DNA from: Thermodesulfobacteriaceae bacterium
GTDB lineage: Bacteria; Desulfobacterota; Thermodesulfobacteria; Thermodesulfobacteriales; Thermodesulfobacteriaceae
DNA: 25,101 bases
Direction of reading: 5' to 3'
NCBI GenBank assembly: GCA_015494725.1
Contig: WGAR01000079.1
Coordinates: 1-25,101, forward strand
This document shows positions 14,418 to 21,742 of this stretch, piece by piece. Position 1 is the first letter of the stretch. The number at the start of each line of letters is the position of its first letter. A program made the position numbers and the translations under genes. Under the pieces are notes generated by a model that worked only from the letters and a program-made list of their open reading frames with translations, was not told where the DNA came from and ran no database searches.

Positions 14418-15743
14418 TTAAAAAATTTTTCTCTGCCCCTCCTTTTCCGGTGACGAATCTCTTGGGGAGCGATTTCTCAGGAGGTGAACCATACAGGGAA
14501 CGCAGGGATCAAAGGTTCTTATGAAACGTTGAATCTCGAAAAGCAAATTTTTCTCTTCCGTAAGGGGCCAGTAAGGCCAGAAACGGGGAACGCAGTCACT
14601 GATTACTCCCAGGTTCTGGGCCGTGGGAGTGATAATCTTAACTGTTTTTATCACTGCATCTAAATCAAAGGTATAATGGTGGAGGAGGAGCCCCCGGGGG
14701 GCTTCAAAGGCCCCTAAACCTTGTTTCCGCACTGGTTTAAGAGGAGCGAAAGAAAGGGAATGGTTTATCGGAAGCTCAGGAAGAAGGTGTTTTAATCTCT
14801 CCGCGGCCCAGAGAACCTCATAGGCTCTGAAGAGGGAGGCCCGGCTAAGGTCCGGTTCCCCTATATTTTTAAGAGCTTGATGAGCCTCCCGCGAAAGGGG
14901 GAAATCCGGTGAGGGAAAAAGGTAAAACCGGGCCAGTGGTCCCACAAGATAGGCACCAAACGGCGGGAGATTTATTCTTTTTAAAAAGGAACCCTCCTCA
15001 CTTTCGACCAGGGTTTCGTAAAACCGGGAGAGGGGAAACCTTAAGGGTTTGTTTTTCCCGGGGGGGAGGACCAGGACCTCCGATCCCTCGGGAGAGAGGG
15101 CTACCAAGGGACTTTGGACCGGCCAGAGAAAGGGCTGAGAGACGGTCTTTTCCCAGTAAAGTTCCCAAGTTTTTCGGGCGAGAAGAAGCACCCTTTCGTT
15201 CCGTTCGCCGAGCTCCTTCCGTTCTTCAGAGGAGATCTTTTTCCCCCAGCCTCCGGGAATTCCTCCCAAAGCGAGATGTCCTCTTCCCCCCACGATCTCA
15301 AGCATCCTTCTTAGGTGCTTACGGTTCTCCAGGAAGAGATCCCAGAGCCCGGTCTTTTCCAGCCAGGAAAGGGAGTCAGGGGAGGGGAAAGATTCCAGAT
15401 CTGGCCCGGAGAAGAGGAGAAGTACGGTAAGGTGGTCCCGAAGCCAGGAGATAAGGCCAAAGGCCTCCCGAATCTTCCGGATCCCCTCCGGGGGAGAGAT
15501 CCCGAGACCCTCTTCCGCAGCCTGCAGGGAGGCCAGATGATGAGCCTCGGCACAGATTCCACAGATACGAGCCGTAAGAAAGGGCATTTCCTCCAGAGGT
15601 CGCCCTACCCCCAGGGACTCAAAGGCTCGGAAGAGGTCGGTCTTCCAGGAAATACCGGCGAGATTATCCCGGGAATCCACCTTTATTTCCAGGCTCAAGG
15701 CTCCTTCGATGCGGGAAACGGTCTCTAGTCGGATCTTCCGCAT
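14418..15743 (-). CDS. mvhA: Mvh-type (group 3c) [NiFe] hydrogenase large subunit
   Basis: A 441-residue cytoplasmic catalytic subunit. Nickel ligands are C61/C64 in RICGICAEAHHLASLQAAE and C414/C417 in FDPCVPCMVH. After H420 comes a hydrophilic 21-residue tail rich in Arg, Ser and Glu, very different from the 15-residue tail of the other large subunit. There is no signal peptide, and its partner lacks a Tat signal. Context places it in an MvhADG-HdrABC complex, where it oxidises H2 and passes electrons through MvhG and MvhD to HdrA. It is the last gene of the operon and overlaps mvhG by 19 bases. It is somewhat shorter than I recall for methanogen MvhA. Confidence 0.92.
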   Translation of the reverse strand: MRKIRLETVSRIEGALSLEIKVDSRDNLAGISWKTDLFRAFESLGVGRPLEEMPFLTARICGICAEAHHLASLQAAEEGLGISPPEGIRKIREAFGLISWLRDHLTVLLLFSGPDLESFPSPDSLSWLEKTGLWDLFLENRKHLRRMLEIVGGRGHLALGGIPGGWGKKISSEERKELGERNERVLLLARKTWELYWEKTVSQPFLWPVQSPLVALSPEGSEVLVLPPGKNKPLRFPLSRFYETLVESEEGSFLKRINLPPFGAYLVGPLARFYLFPSPDFPLSREAHQALKNIGEPDLSRASLFRAYEVLWAAERLKHLLPELPINHSLSFAPLKPVRKQGLGAFEAPRGLLLHHYTFDLDAVIKTVKIITPTAQNLGVISDCVPRFWPYWPLTEEKNLLFEIQRFIRTFDPCVPCMVHLLRNRSPRDSSPEKEGQRKIF

Positions 15744-16534
15744 TTTCCTTTCCTCACCAGGGGATGGGTGGCAAGATCAAAGCGATAGAGGCTTCCTGCC
15801 GGATCCCTCCAGTTTTTAAGGGCCTCGGTGGCCTTTTGGGGTACGAGAGCCGAGACCATGGCCGAGAGAAGCCTTTCGCCCCGGGCGGTGAGTCCGGCCG
15901 GAGGTCCGTAGCAGCCGAGACAGGGATAGCCGGCCCTAAGGCACCGAGCCCCGCACCCCTTTTGAGTTACCGCCCCGGCACAAAAGACCCCCAGGGAGAG
16001 ATAACATCCCCGGCTCTCAGGCTCGGTCTCCGGAAACCTCTTGAAATCCGAAAGACGGAAGGGATGCCTATCCCGGGGGCATTCTTGGCAGACCGGTTCT
16101 TCGGAGGGGCCGGGCGGCCGGCCCGAAAGGAGGCCCTGAAGATAAACGGTCCAGGTGGAACCCTCCGGAGGACACCCCGGAATGGAAAGGTCGGGGACCA
16201 CAAGAGAGGATAGGGGCCTGGGCCCTTCTTTTCGGATCCACAGAAGTCCGGGGATCCCTCCCCAGAGGGCACAGGCGCCCACCGCAACTACCGTGCGGCA
16301 TTTTCTTCGAAAGAGTCGGACCACCTCTTCATGTTCCGGGCTCTTTACCGCCCCACATAAGAAACCGATCTCTATTCCTTGGTCCGGTATTTTCCTGAAA
16401 ACCTTCAAGGTCTCATCTTTAACCTTGTTCCAGAATATCACCTCCGCCTTACGGAAAAACTCCGGAGATTCCTCCAGGAAAAACACCGGATCACAGCCGC
16501 CGCAGGAAAGAAGATTATGAACCGCGATCTTCAA
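15725..16534 (-). CDS. mvhG: Mvh-type hydrogenase small subunit
   Basis: A 269-residue iron-sulfur subunit without a Tat signal, so cytoplasmic. Cluster ligands appear as SCGGCD (C11, C14), GACALWGG, IPGCPPEG, VCQECPRDR, and the C-terminal stretch CYLSLGVFCAGAVTQKGCGARC...GYPCLGCYGP, the usual MvhG layout for three [4Fe-4S] clusters. The only start that keeps the conserved N-terminus is TTG at 16534, lying 20 bases inside mvhD; no strong ribosome site precedes it, so it probably relies on coupling. It links MvhA to MvhD. Confidence 0.92.
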   Translation of the reverse strand: MKIAVHNLLSCGGCDPVFFLEESPEFFRKAEVIFWNKVKDETLKVFRKIPDQGIEIGFLCGAVKSPEHEEVVRLFRRKCRTVVAVGACALWGGIPGLLWIRKEGPRPLSSLVVPDLSIPGCPPEGSTWTVYLQGLLSGRPPGPSEEPVCQECPRDRHPFRLSDFKRFPETEPESRGCYLSLGVFCAGAVTQKGCGARCLRAGYPCLGCYGPPAGLTARGERLLSAMVSALVPQKATEALKNWRDPAGSLYRFDLATHPLVRKGKCGRSD

Positions 16535-16904
16535 GGCTCAATTCCCTATAGAATTTATGAATTTCCTCCCCGAGCCGTTCTCCTTCTCCGGACGAAAGCC
16601 AGATAATTCTCAGGCGTCGTAGATCCTCTCCCAGAGCGGAAAGCACCCGTTTTAAGGCCTTAAGGCGCAGGCCAGCCCTTAGATTACCCTCCCGGAAATG
16701 GCATTCCCCGGGAGGACAGCCGGCTACAAGGACACCGTCGGCCTCCGTTAAGGCCTTTATTACCACCTCCAGTTCGAGACTTCCGGTGCAATTTATTCGA
16801 AAGGGTTGAAAACCCACCGGGAGTTCCGGATGGCAAAAGGCCAGATTCTCAAGGGCCCGGGCCGCGCACCATTCGCAAAGGAATCCGATAATCCTAGGTT
16901 TCAC
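16515..16904 (-). CDS. mvhD: Methyl-viologen-reducing hydrogenase delta subunit, [2Fe-2S] protein
   Basis: A 129-residue protein with the MvhD signature: C10-x2-C13 (FLCEWCAARA), C39 (INCTGS), and C63/C68 in ADGVLVAGCPPGECHFREGN. These hold a [2Fe-2S] cluster that passes electrons between the hydrogenase and HdrA. The start is GTG at 16904, with a strong GGAGGT eight bases upstream. It overlaps hdrA by 11 bases and mvhG by 20. The place between hdrA and mvhG fits its bridging role. Confidence 0.93.
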   Translation of the reverse strand: MKPRIIGFLCEWCAARALENLAFCHPELPVGFQPFRINCTGSLELEVVIKALTEADGVLVAGCPPGECHFREGNLRAGLRLKALKRVLSALGEDLRRLRIIWLSSGEGERLGEEIHKFYRELSLEDRGS

Positions 16905-18777
16905 CGAAAAGGACCTCCAGGCTCTGAAGATGGGCTTCCCGGGGGAAAGGCTTCATTCTGAGTGCTCCCGATGGGCAGGCGCTTGCACAAAGGCCGCAGC
17001 CGCAACAAAGTGTCTCCTCAACCTTGAGCCTCTCGAGATCTATATGAAGGGCCTTAAAGGGGCAGACCTCCACACAAAGCCAGCACCGTCCGCAGCGCCG
17101 GTCTTCCCATTCAATCCAGTCCGTTTCCGCCCAAAAAGAGGGGGTTTCCAGAAAAAGCAGGGCCTCAAGGGCTGCGGCTTCTCCAGAAAGGACGCTTTCG
17201 GAAAGATCTTTGGGACCGGAAGCCGCCCCGGCAATCCAGATACCCTTCCTCAGGGTCTCTACCGGAGCGGTCTTTTCCTCCCGCGGAGAGAAAAAGCCGA
17301 ACCGATCCGGGCAGAGTCTCAGAAGGGAGGCCATTTCCTCCGAGCCTGTCTCCGGTACGAAACCCGGGACCAGGACCACCAGATCCACGGCCCATACCCT
17401 CTGCTCCGAGCCCAGGGTATCCTCGGCCAAAAGGGTAAGCCTCCCTTCATCCTCCGGGGTTAAGGGCACCTCCGAAATCTCGGCTACCTGCCCCCGGATA
17501 AATTGAATCCCCTCCTCCTTGGCTCGTCTTAAAAGTCCTTCCCCCTCCGGGGTCTTTAGCCTTAGGTCCAGATAAAAATGATAGACTTCCGCCGAAAGCC
17601 TTTCTCGAAGAAGGATTCCGGCCTTAAGGGCCAGACTGCAGCAGATTTCCGAACAATAGGGAAGGTGTCTTCGATCGCGACTCCCCACACAGTGGATTAC
17701 GGCCACCCGCCGGGGAGACTCTCCGTTAAAACCGTAGATGTTTTCTTGCCGGGTGAACATCCTTTCCAGATCCCAGAGGGTAATGACCCCGGGAAGGCGT
17801 TTATAGCCGTAATAGGGTATTTTCTCTGCAGGGTAGGGTCTGAAACCGGTGGCCACGATGATCCCCCCCACCTTTAAACGATGAAGGCGAGGGGTTTGTT
17901 CAAAACGGATGGCCTTACGGGTACAGACCTCCTTACACCTGGAGCAACTCTCTCCCCGGAAGTGAAGACAACGTGCGGCGTGAATTACCGGGGCCCGCGG
18001 AACGGGATGCGGAGGATCCATGGTAATGGCCGGGGGATTAACGGGGCAGACCCGGAGGCATTCTCCGCAACCATGGCACCTTTCAGAGTCCACATAACGA
18101 GGTCTTTCTTCAAGGGTAACCTCATAGGCCCCGGGGCGGCCTTTTACCTCGAAGACATGAGTCAGGGGAAAGAGGTGGAGGTTTTCCTGCTGGATAAGGG
18201 CCGAAAGCCGTGGGGAAACGAGACAGGAGGCGCATTCCAGCCGGGGATAGAGACGATCCAGAAAAACGGCCTTTCCTCCAAAGAAGGGTTCTCTTTCAAC
18301 CAGATAGACCGGAAGTCCCTTTTCTGCAGCCTTAAGGGCTGCAGAAAGGCCTGCTATTCCTCCTCCTATTACCAGAAGGCCCTCGGTAACCGGAAACTTT
18401 TTTAAGACCGGGGCCCTATAATAGGAAAGGGCCCGAAGCGCTCCCTTCAAAAGCCCCATGGCCCTGCGGTAGGCTCCTTTCTTTCCCAACCAGGCCGCCT
18501 CCTCCCTCAAAGCCACCAGGTGAAAGGCCTGAGCTCGGCGTTTTTCGGAAAGCTCTTTAAAAATAGGGCCGTGAAGATGGGGGGAGCAGGCTCCTACCAG
18601 AACCCCTTCCCCGGGAAGGATCCGGGCTTCAAAGAAGGCCTGCCCTTCGGGAGAACAAAGGAAAGGGTGCTGGAAGATCTCCGTCCCGGAGGAGGTGAGC
18701 TCCTTTTTAAGGGCCTTAAGGTCCAGGTTTTCACTTATGTTCCCGCCGCACTCGCAGAAAAAGATTTTGACCTTCAT
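16894..18777 (-). CDS. hdrA: Heterodisulfide reductase subunit A, electron-bifurcating flavoprotein
   Basis: A 627-residue flavoprotein, the bifurcating core of the complex. In order: N-terminal cysteine domain (FCECGGNIS at 7-15; GACSPHLHGPIF at 63-73); FAD-binding GGGIAGLSAAL at 138-148; CASCLVSP at 182-189, a HdrA hallmark; a ferredoxin-like pair with C234/237/240/244 and C270/278/281/285; CVGSRD and CSEICC in the middle; and two C-terminal [4Fe-4S] motifs (about 560-602) of the CxxCxxCxxxCP kind. The ATG at 18777 is chosen because it gives MKVKIFFCECGG and forms an ATGA overlap with hdrB; a longer frame upstream lies inside hdrB. In methanogens HdrA sends one electron of each pair to ferredoxin and one to HdrB. 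The same is inferred here. Confidence 0.95.
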   Translation of the reverse strand: MKVKIFFCECGGNISENLDLKALKKELTSSGTEIFQHPFLCSPEGQAFFEARILPGEGVLVGACSPHLHGPIFKELSEKRRAQAFHLVALREEAAWLGKKGAYRRAMGLLKGALRALSYYRAPVLKKFPVTEGLLVIGGGIAGLSAALKAAEKGLPVYLVEREPFFGGKAVFLDRLYPRLECASCLVSPRLSALIQQENLHLFPLTHVFEVKGRPGAYEVTLEERPRYVDSERCHGCGECLRVCPVNPPAITMDPPHPVPRAPVIHAARCLHFRGESCSRCKEVCTRKAIRFEQTPRLHRLKVGGIIVATGFRPYPAEKIPYYGYKRLPGVITLWDLERMFTRQENIYGFNGESPRRVAVIHCVGSRDRRHLPYCSEICCSLALKAGILLRERLSAEVYHFYLDLRLKTPEGEGLLRRAKEEGIQFIRGQVAEISEVPLTPEDEGRLTLLAEDTLGSEQRVWAVDLVVLVPGFVPETGSEEMASLLRLCPDRFGFFSPREEKTAPVETLRKGIWIAGAASGPKDLSESVLSGEAAALEALLFLETPSFWAETDWIEWEDRRCGRCWLCVEVCPFKALHIDLERLKVEETLCCGCGLCASACPSGALRMKPFPREAHLQSLEVLFGET

Positions 18778-19550
18778 TCTTCCTCCGGAATTCCCAACCA
18801 GGAGGGAGAGATTCCCAGGGCCAGGCCCAGATACTGGGTAAAATATCTCACCGGAAAGGGAGGGTCTCCGTAAATTTCGAGATTCAGTTTGCAAACCGGA
18901 CAAGCCACCGCCAGGCCCGAGGCGTTCTTTTGCCGGGCCTCAAAAAGAAGTCGCCGGCAAAGATTTTTGATGACCGGGGAGTCGGTGCGGGGAAGATGTC
19001 CTCCGCAACAGTGGGTCTTAAGGGTGGTAGGTATCACCGGATAGCCTGCGGCGGAAAGGACCTTCTCCAGGGCCTGAAGGTCAGTGGGATAGGGACGGGA
19101 AAGAAAACAGCCGTAATAGACCGCCACCGGAAAACCCCGAAAGTGGGGCGAACGAAACCTTGAAAAATCGATCCGGGTCAAAAACTCGGTCAAGGACAGG
19201 ATTCGGGGAAGGTCCGGAGAAAGCTCAAGGCCTTCGTCTTTTAAAAGTTCCGCAATCCGGGATCGCCAGAGCGGATTTTCTCTGAGGATGTTCCGGGCAC
19301 GTTTGAGATTGTGAAAGCAAAGGCTGCAGGTTACCAGCAGTTCTTTCCCTGAGGCCAGAGCCAGATTGCGGGCAGCGAGAAAAAGTCCTACCCCCTCCGG
19401 GGCCTCTTCAATTTCCCGGGCCCCGCAACAGTTCCAGTCCGGAAGAGGTTCGAGTTCGAGAGACAAAAGGGAGGCCAGGGCCTCAATAGATAGGTAAAAA
19501 TCGCGGGCCAGATGTTCCGAGGAGCAGCCCGGATAATAAAGGACCTTCAT
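18774..19550 (-). CDS. hdrB: Heterodisulfide reductase subunit B
   Basis: A 258-residue protein with two cysteine-rich CCG domains that would hold the noncubane [4Fe-4S] clusters where a disulfide is reduced. Domain 1: YYPGC, x31, CCG, x32, CSLC. Domain 2: YYGC, x32, CCGGH, x34, CPVC. The spacings are slightly shorter than the published C-x31-39-CC-x35-36-CxxC pattern, but all cysteines are present. The ATG at 19550 (not the GTG two codons upstream) gives an ATGA overlap with the previous stop and has GGGAG before it. The natural acceptor is unknown: bacteria usually lack CoM-S-S-CoB, and DsrC-type trisulfide or another disulfide is a common proposal. Confidence 0.95.
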   Translation of the reverse strand: MKVLYYPGCSSEHLARDFYLSIEALASLLSLELEPLPDWNCCGAREIEEAPEGVGLFLAARNLALASGKELLVTCSLCFHNLKRARNILRENPLWRSRIAELLKDEGLELSPDLPRILSLTEFLTRIDFSRFRSPHFRGFPVAVYYGCFLSRPYPTDLQALEKVLSAAGYPVIPTTLKTHCCGGHLPRTDSPVIKNLCRRLLFEARQKNASGLAVACPVCKLNLEIYGDPPFPVRYFTQYLGLALGISPSWLGIPEEE

Positions 19551-20320
19551 GGCCACTCCCTTGCATGCTCTAGCGCACGCCTAAAGGCAGAGAGGTTCTT
19601 AATTTTTGAAGGGGCGGAGACCTCCTTTTCTCCTTCCGGGCCGGGAAGGCGTAAAAACAGGCGCTGGTTCTCTCCGGAACCTATTATACGGATGTGATAG
19701 GCGTGTACAGCCCCGAAGTCGAAAGAACGCCCTCTCTCTTCAAGGAGACTCCAGAAGATTCGGCTCCACTCCGGGTGTTTGCGCCACCTTTTTCCCGGAG
19801 GGAGTCCCTCCCGTCTCAAAAATCGCAAAAAATCCACCACCGGGATTCCCTGAGGACAGCGCTCCTCACAGAGGTAACAACCCACGCAAACCCAAGGGGT
19901 GTTTGCTGAGGGTAAAGAGTCCGGCCCTTCCCGCCAGGCCTGGATCAGACGCCAGGGAGGAAGGTCCATTTCCTCGTGCACCGGACAGATAGCCCCGCAG
20001 ATTCCGCAGACGTTACAGTCCTTAAGCCGTGCGGCCTGAGGGAAGGTCTTAGGAGGCGGGGGAGAAGGGATTTCCCGCGGGAGCCGTTTCTTGATTTCCT
20101 TAAGCGTAAGGCCTTGCTTTTTTAATCTCAGAATCGTTTTTAAGCGTTCAAGGGTCCAGGCAGGATAATAGAATTTCACTCCCCCGCTTTTCTGGCCTTT
20201 TCTTTTTCCCTTGGGGAGCAAACCCAGTTGGACATAATAGAGAAAGGTGCGTCTGCTGATCCGGTAGCCTTCTTCGGCAAGCTTCTGTAAAATGTCTTCC
20301 AAAGGAAGACCGGATTCCAT
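19547..20320 (-). CDS. hdrC: MerR-type DNA-binding domain fused to heterodisulfide reductase subunit C
   Basis: A 257-residue two-domain protein. Residues about 7-82 match a MerR-like winged helix-turn-helix (GYRISRRTFLYYVQLGLLPKG, then LERLKTILRLKKQGLTLKEIKKRL). A proline-rich linker (PSPPPPKTFP, 85-94) follows. Residues 102-170 are HdrC-like, with two [4Fe-4S] motifs, C102/105/108/112 and C145/148/151/155 (CVGCYLCEERCPQGIPVVDFLRFLRR). The last 60 residues have no motif I recognise. Ordinary HdrC proteins contain only the iron-sulfur part. The ATG at 20320 lies right after a palindrome; a longer frame upstream runs antisense to the divergent gene and is not real. It is the first gene of the six-gene hdr-mvh operon. 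It would carry electrons to HdrB and may also bind DNA; the second role is inference. Confidence 0.88.
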   Translation of the reverse strand: MESGLPLEDILQKLAEEGYRISRRTFLYYVQLGLLPKGKRKGQKSGGVKFYYPAWTLERLKTILRLKKQGLTLKEIKKRLPREIPSPPPPKTFPQAARLKDCNVCGICGAICPVHEEMDLPPWRLIQAWREGPDSLPSANTPWVCVGCYLCEERCPQGIPVVDFLRFLRREGLPPGKRWRKHPEWSRIFWSLLEERGRSFDFGAVHAYHIRIIGSGENQRLFLRLPGPEGEKEVSAPSKIKNLSAFRRALEHAREWP

Positions 20321-20322
20321 AC

Positions 20323-20339
20323 CTCTGTTTTTAACAGAG
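20323..20339. promoter_or_regulatory. Perfect inverted repeat in the divergent gap, candidate operator
   Basis: CTCTGTT (20323-20329), TTT, AACAGAG (20333-20339): seven-base arms, all paired. It fills the centre of the 46-base gap between the MerR/HdrC gene and the divergent + strand gene, ending 3 bases from the ATG of the former. No T-run follows on either strand, so a terminator is unlikely. MerR-type regulators bind such dyads within promoters. The link to this particular protein is inference. Confidence 0.55.
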
Positions 20340-20355
20340 AAATAATCCTTGCCAA
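20328..20355 (-). promoter_or_regulatory. Candidate promoter of the hdr-mvh operon
   Basis: Reading the minus strand, TTGGCA (20355-20350) and TAAAAA (20333-20328) are 16 bases apart. The -10 box lies inside the palindrome and the start would fall next to the ATG at 20320, giving a leaderless or nearly leaderless message; this agrees with the lack of a well-spaced ribosome site. In the other direction AATAAT at 20341-20346 is a possible -10 for the divergent gene, with no good -35. Confidence 0.35.
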
Positions 20356-20366
20356 GGGGGAACGTC

Positions 20367-20957
20367 ATGGCCGAGATTAAGAGCGCTCTGGAGATCGCTC
20401 TGGAAAAGGCGGAGAAGATCGGTAAGGCCTCCAAGGAGGAACTGAAGGCCCAGGAGTGGAAGGAAAAGGGGCAGAGACTGGCAGCCCGGTTTCTGAAACA
20501 GGAGCAGGTGGATCTGGTCCGGGAATTGAGTGAGGTTCCCCCGGAGGGGAAGGCCCCTCTGGTCAGGGGGCTGGTGGAGATCTTCCTGCGCAATATCGTC
20601 CTGCCGCGGGACGAGTATGTCCTCAAAGATGCCCGTCGGGCCCTGGAGGGACTGAACCTGGTCTTTTCGGCCTTCCCGGAGGTCAAAAATCTCACCCGGG
20701 AGATAGAAAAACTCCTGTCCCAGTATCTCCAGCACCGGGAGGCCCTTTACCAGCAACTCAAACAGCAGTTTGAGGCCCAGCTCTCGGGTATGGAGGAGGC
20801 CCTGAGTCAGCAGATGGGGGTCCAGGTGAAGGTGGAGGCGGAGATGCATCCCCAGTTCCAGGAGGAATGGCGGAAGATAAGGGATCAGCTGGATCCCCAA
20901 TATCAGAAACAGCTGGATTATCTAAAGAACATCTTCCGGCGGGTCCTGGGGGCGTGA
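20367..20957 (+). CDS. Helical protein of unknown function (resembles DUF6657-type proteins)
   Basis: A 196-residue soluble protein rich in Lys, Glu, Gln and Leu and predicted almost wholly alpha-helical. It has no signal peptide, membrane helix, cysteine or nucleotide-binding motif. Residues 1-35 are highly charged. The middle (about 55-110) contains VRGLVEIFLRNIVLPRDEYVLKDARRALEGL. The glutamine-rich C-terminal half (about 110-190) looks like a coiled coil. It resembles, from memory, an uncharacterised family seen in Thermodesulfobacteriota and relatives; that is not verified. The ATG at 20367 follows AAGGGGG. Its stop overlaps the GTG start of larB (GTGA), so the two proteins are made together. 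Divergent from the hdr-mvh operon, it may share its control region. Confidence 0.65.
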   Translation: MAEIKSALEIALEKAEKIGKASKEELKAQEWKEKGQRLAARFLKQEQVDLVRELSEVPPEGKAPLVRGLVEIFLRNIVLPRDEYVLKDARRALEGLNLVFSAFPEVKNLTREIEKLLSQYLQHREALYQQLKQQFEAQLSGMEEALSQQMGVQVKVEAEMHPQFQEEWRKIRDQLDPQYQKQLDYLKNIFRRVLGA

Positions 20958-21742
20958 TTCGTCAACGCCTGCGCAGGATTCTGGAGGAGGTGCGAGAGGG
21001 GCGCCTGTCCGTTTCCCAGGCCGAAAAGCTGCTCGAGGGTCTGCCCTTCGAGGAACTGGAAACGGTAAAACTGGATCATCACCGGGGAATCCGGAAGCAT
21101 TTTCCGGAAATTATTTACGGGCCGGGAAAGACGGAGGAAGAACTTCTACGTATCGTGGAGAGTTTCCTGGAGAAAGATCTTCCCCTTCTGATTACGCGAA
21201 TCTCCCCGGATAAGGCCCGAAAACTGCGGGAACGTTTTCCTCAACTGGAGTATCATGAACGGGCCGCTCTCCTGGGGCGGGGGCTTCCCGGTCCCAGGGT
21301 GGGCCAGATCCTGGTTGTATCCGGGGGGACGGCGGATCTCCCGGTGGCCGAGGAGGCCCGGGTGGCGGCGGAATATTTCGGCAACCGGGTGGACACCCTT
21401 TACGACGTGGGGGTGGCCGGAGTCCACCGATTGCTTTCCCAGCGGGAGAAGCTGCTTGCGGCCCGGGTCCTGATCGCGGTGGCCGGAATGGAAGGGGCCC
21501 TGCCCAGTCTGGTGGCCGGTCTGGTGGATCGACCGGTGATCGCCGTCCCTACCAGCGTGGGCTACGGAGCCCATTTCGGGGGATTGGCCCCGTTGCTGGC
21601 CATGCTCAATACCTGCGCCCCCGGTGTGGCGGTGGTAAATATTGACAACGGCGTGGGAGCAGCCTATTTTGCAAGTATAATCAATCAATTGCCCGAAAAA
21701 ATCGATCAGGTGGAGAAAACCTATGGCCAAACGGGGACGTAA
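20954..21742 (+). CDS. larB: Nickel pincer cofactor biosynthesis protein LarB
   Basis: A 262-residue protein of the LarB family, whose C-terminal half resembles PurE (AIR carboxylase). LarB carboxylates the pyridinium ring of nicotinic acid adenine dinucleotide and cleaves the phosphoanhydride, the first step toward the Ni-pincer cofactor of lactate racemase-like enzymes. Visible signatures: RQRLRRILEEVREGRLSVSQAE (N-terminus), HHRGIRKHFPEIIYGPGKT, VVSGGTADLPVAEEA (121-135), PTSVGYGAHFGG, and MLNTCAPGVAVVNIDNGVGAA. The last holds Cys221, the residue that binds the substrate ring in Lactobacillus LarB. The start is the GTG at 20954, coupled to the previous stop; a longer frame upstream is a shadow. 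larC, larE and larA are not in the window. Confidence 0.94.
   Translation: MIRQRLRRILEEVREGRLSVSQAEKLLEGLPFEELETVKLDHHRGIRKHFPEIIYGPGKTEEELLRIVESFLEKDLPLLITRISPDKARKLRERFPQLEYHERAALLGRGLPGPRVGQILVVSGGTADLPVAEEARVAAEYFGNRVDTLYDVGVAGVHRLLSQREKLLAARVLIAVAGMEGALPSLVAGLVDRPVIAVPTSVGYGAHFGGLAPLLAMLNTCAPGVAVVNIDNGVGAAYFASIINQLPEKIDQVEKTYGQTGT

Noticed and set aside
19547..20695. The longer 382-codon form of the MerR/HdrC gene
   Set aside because: The extra 125 residues run antisense to the divergent helical protein and are low-complexity Ser/Arg-rich, typical of a shadow frame.
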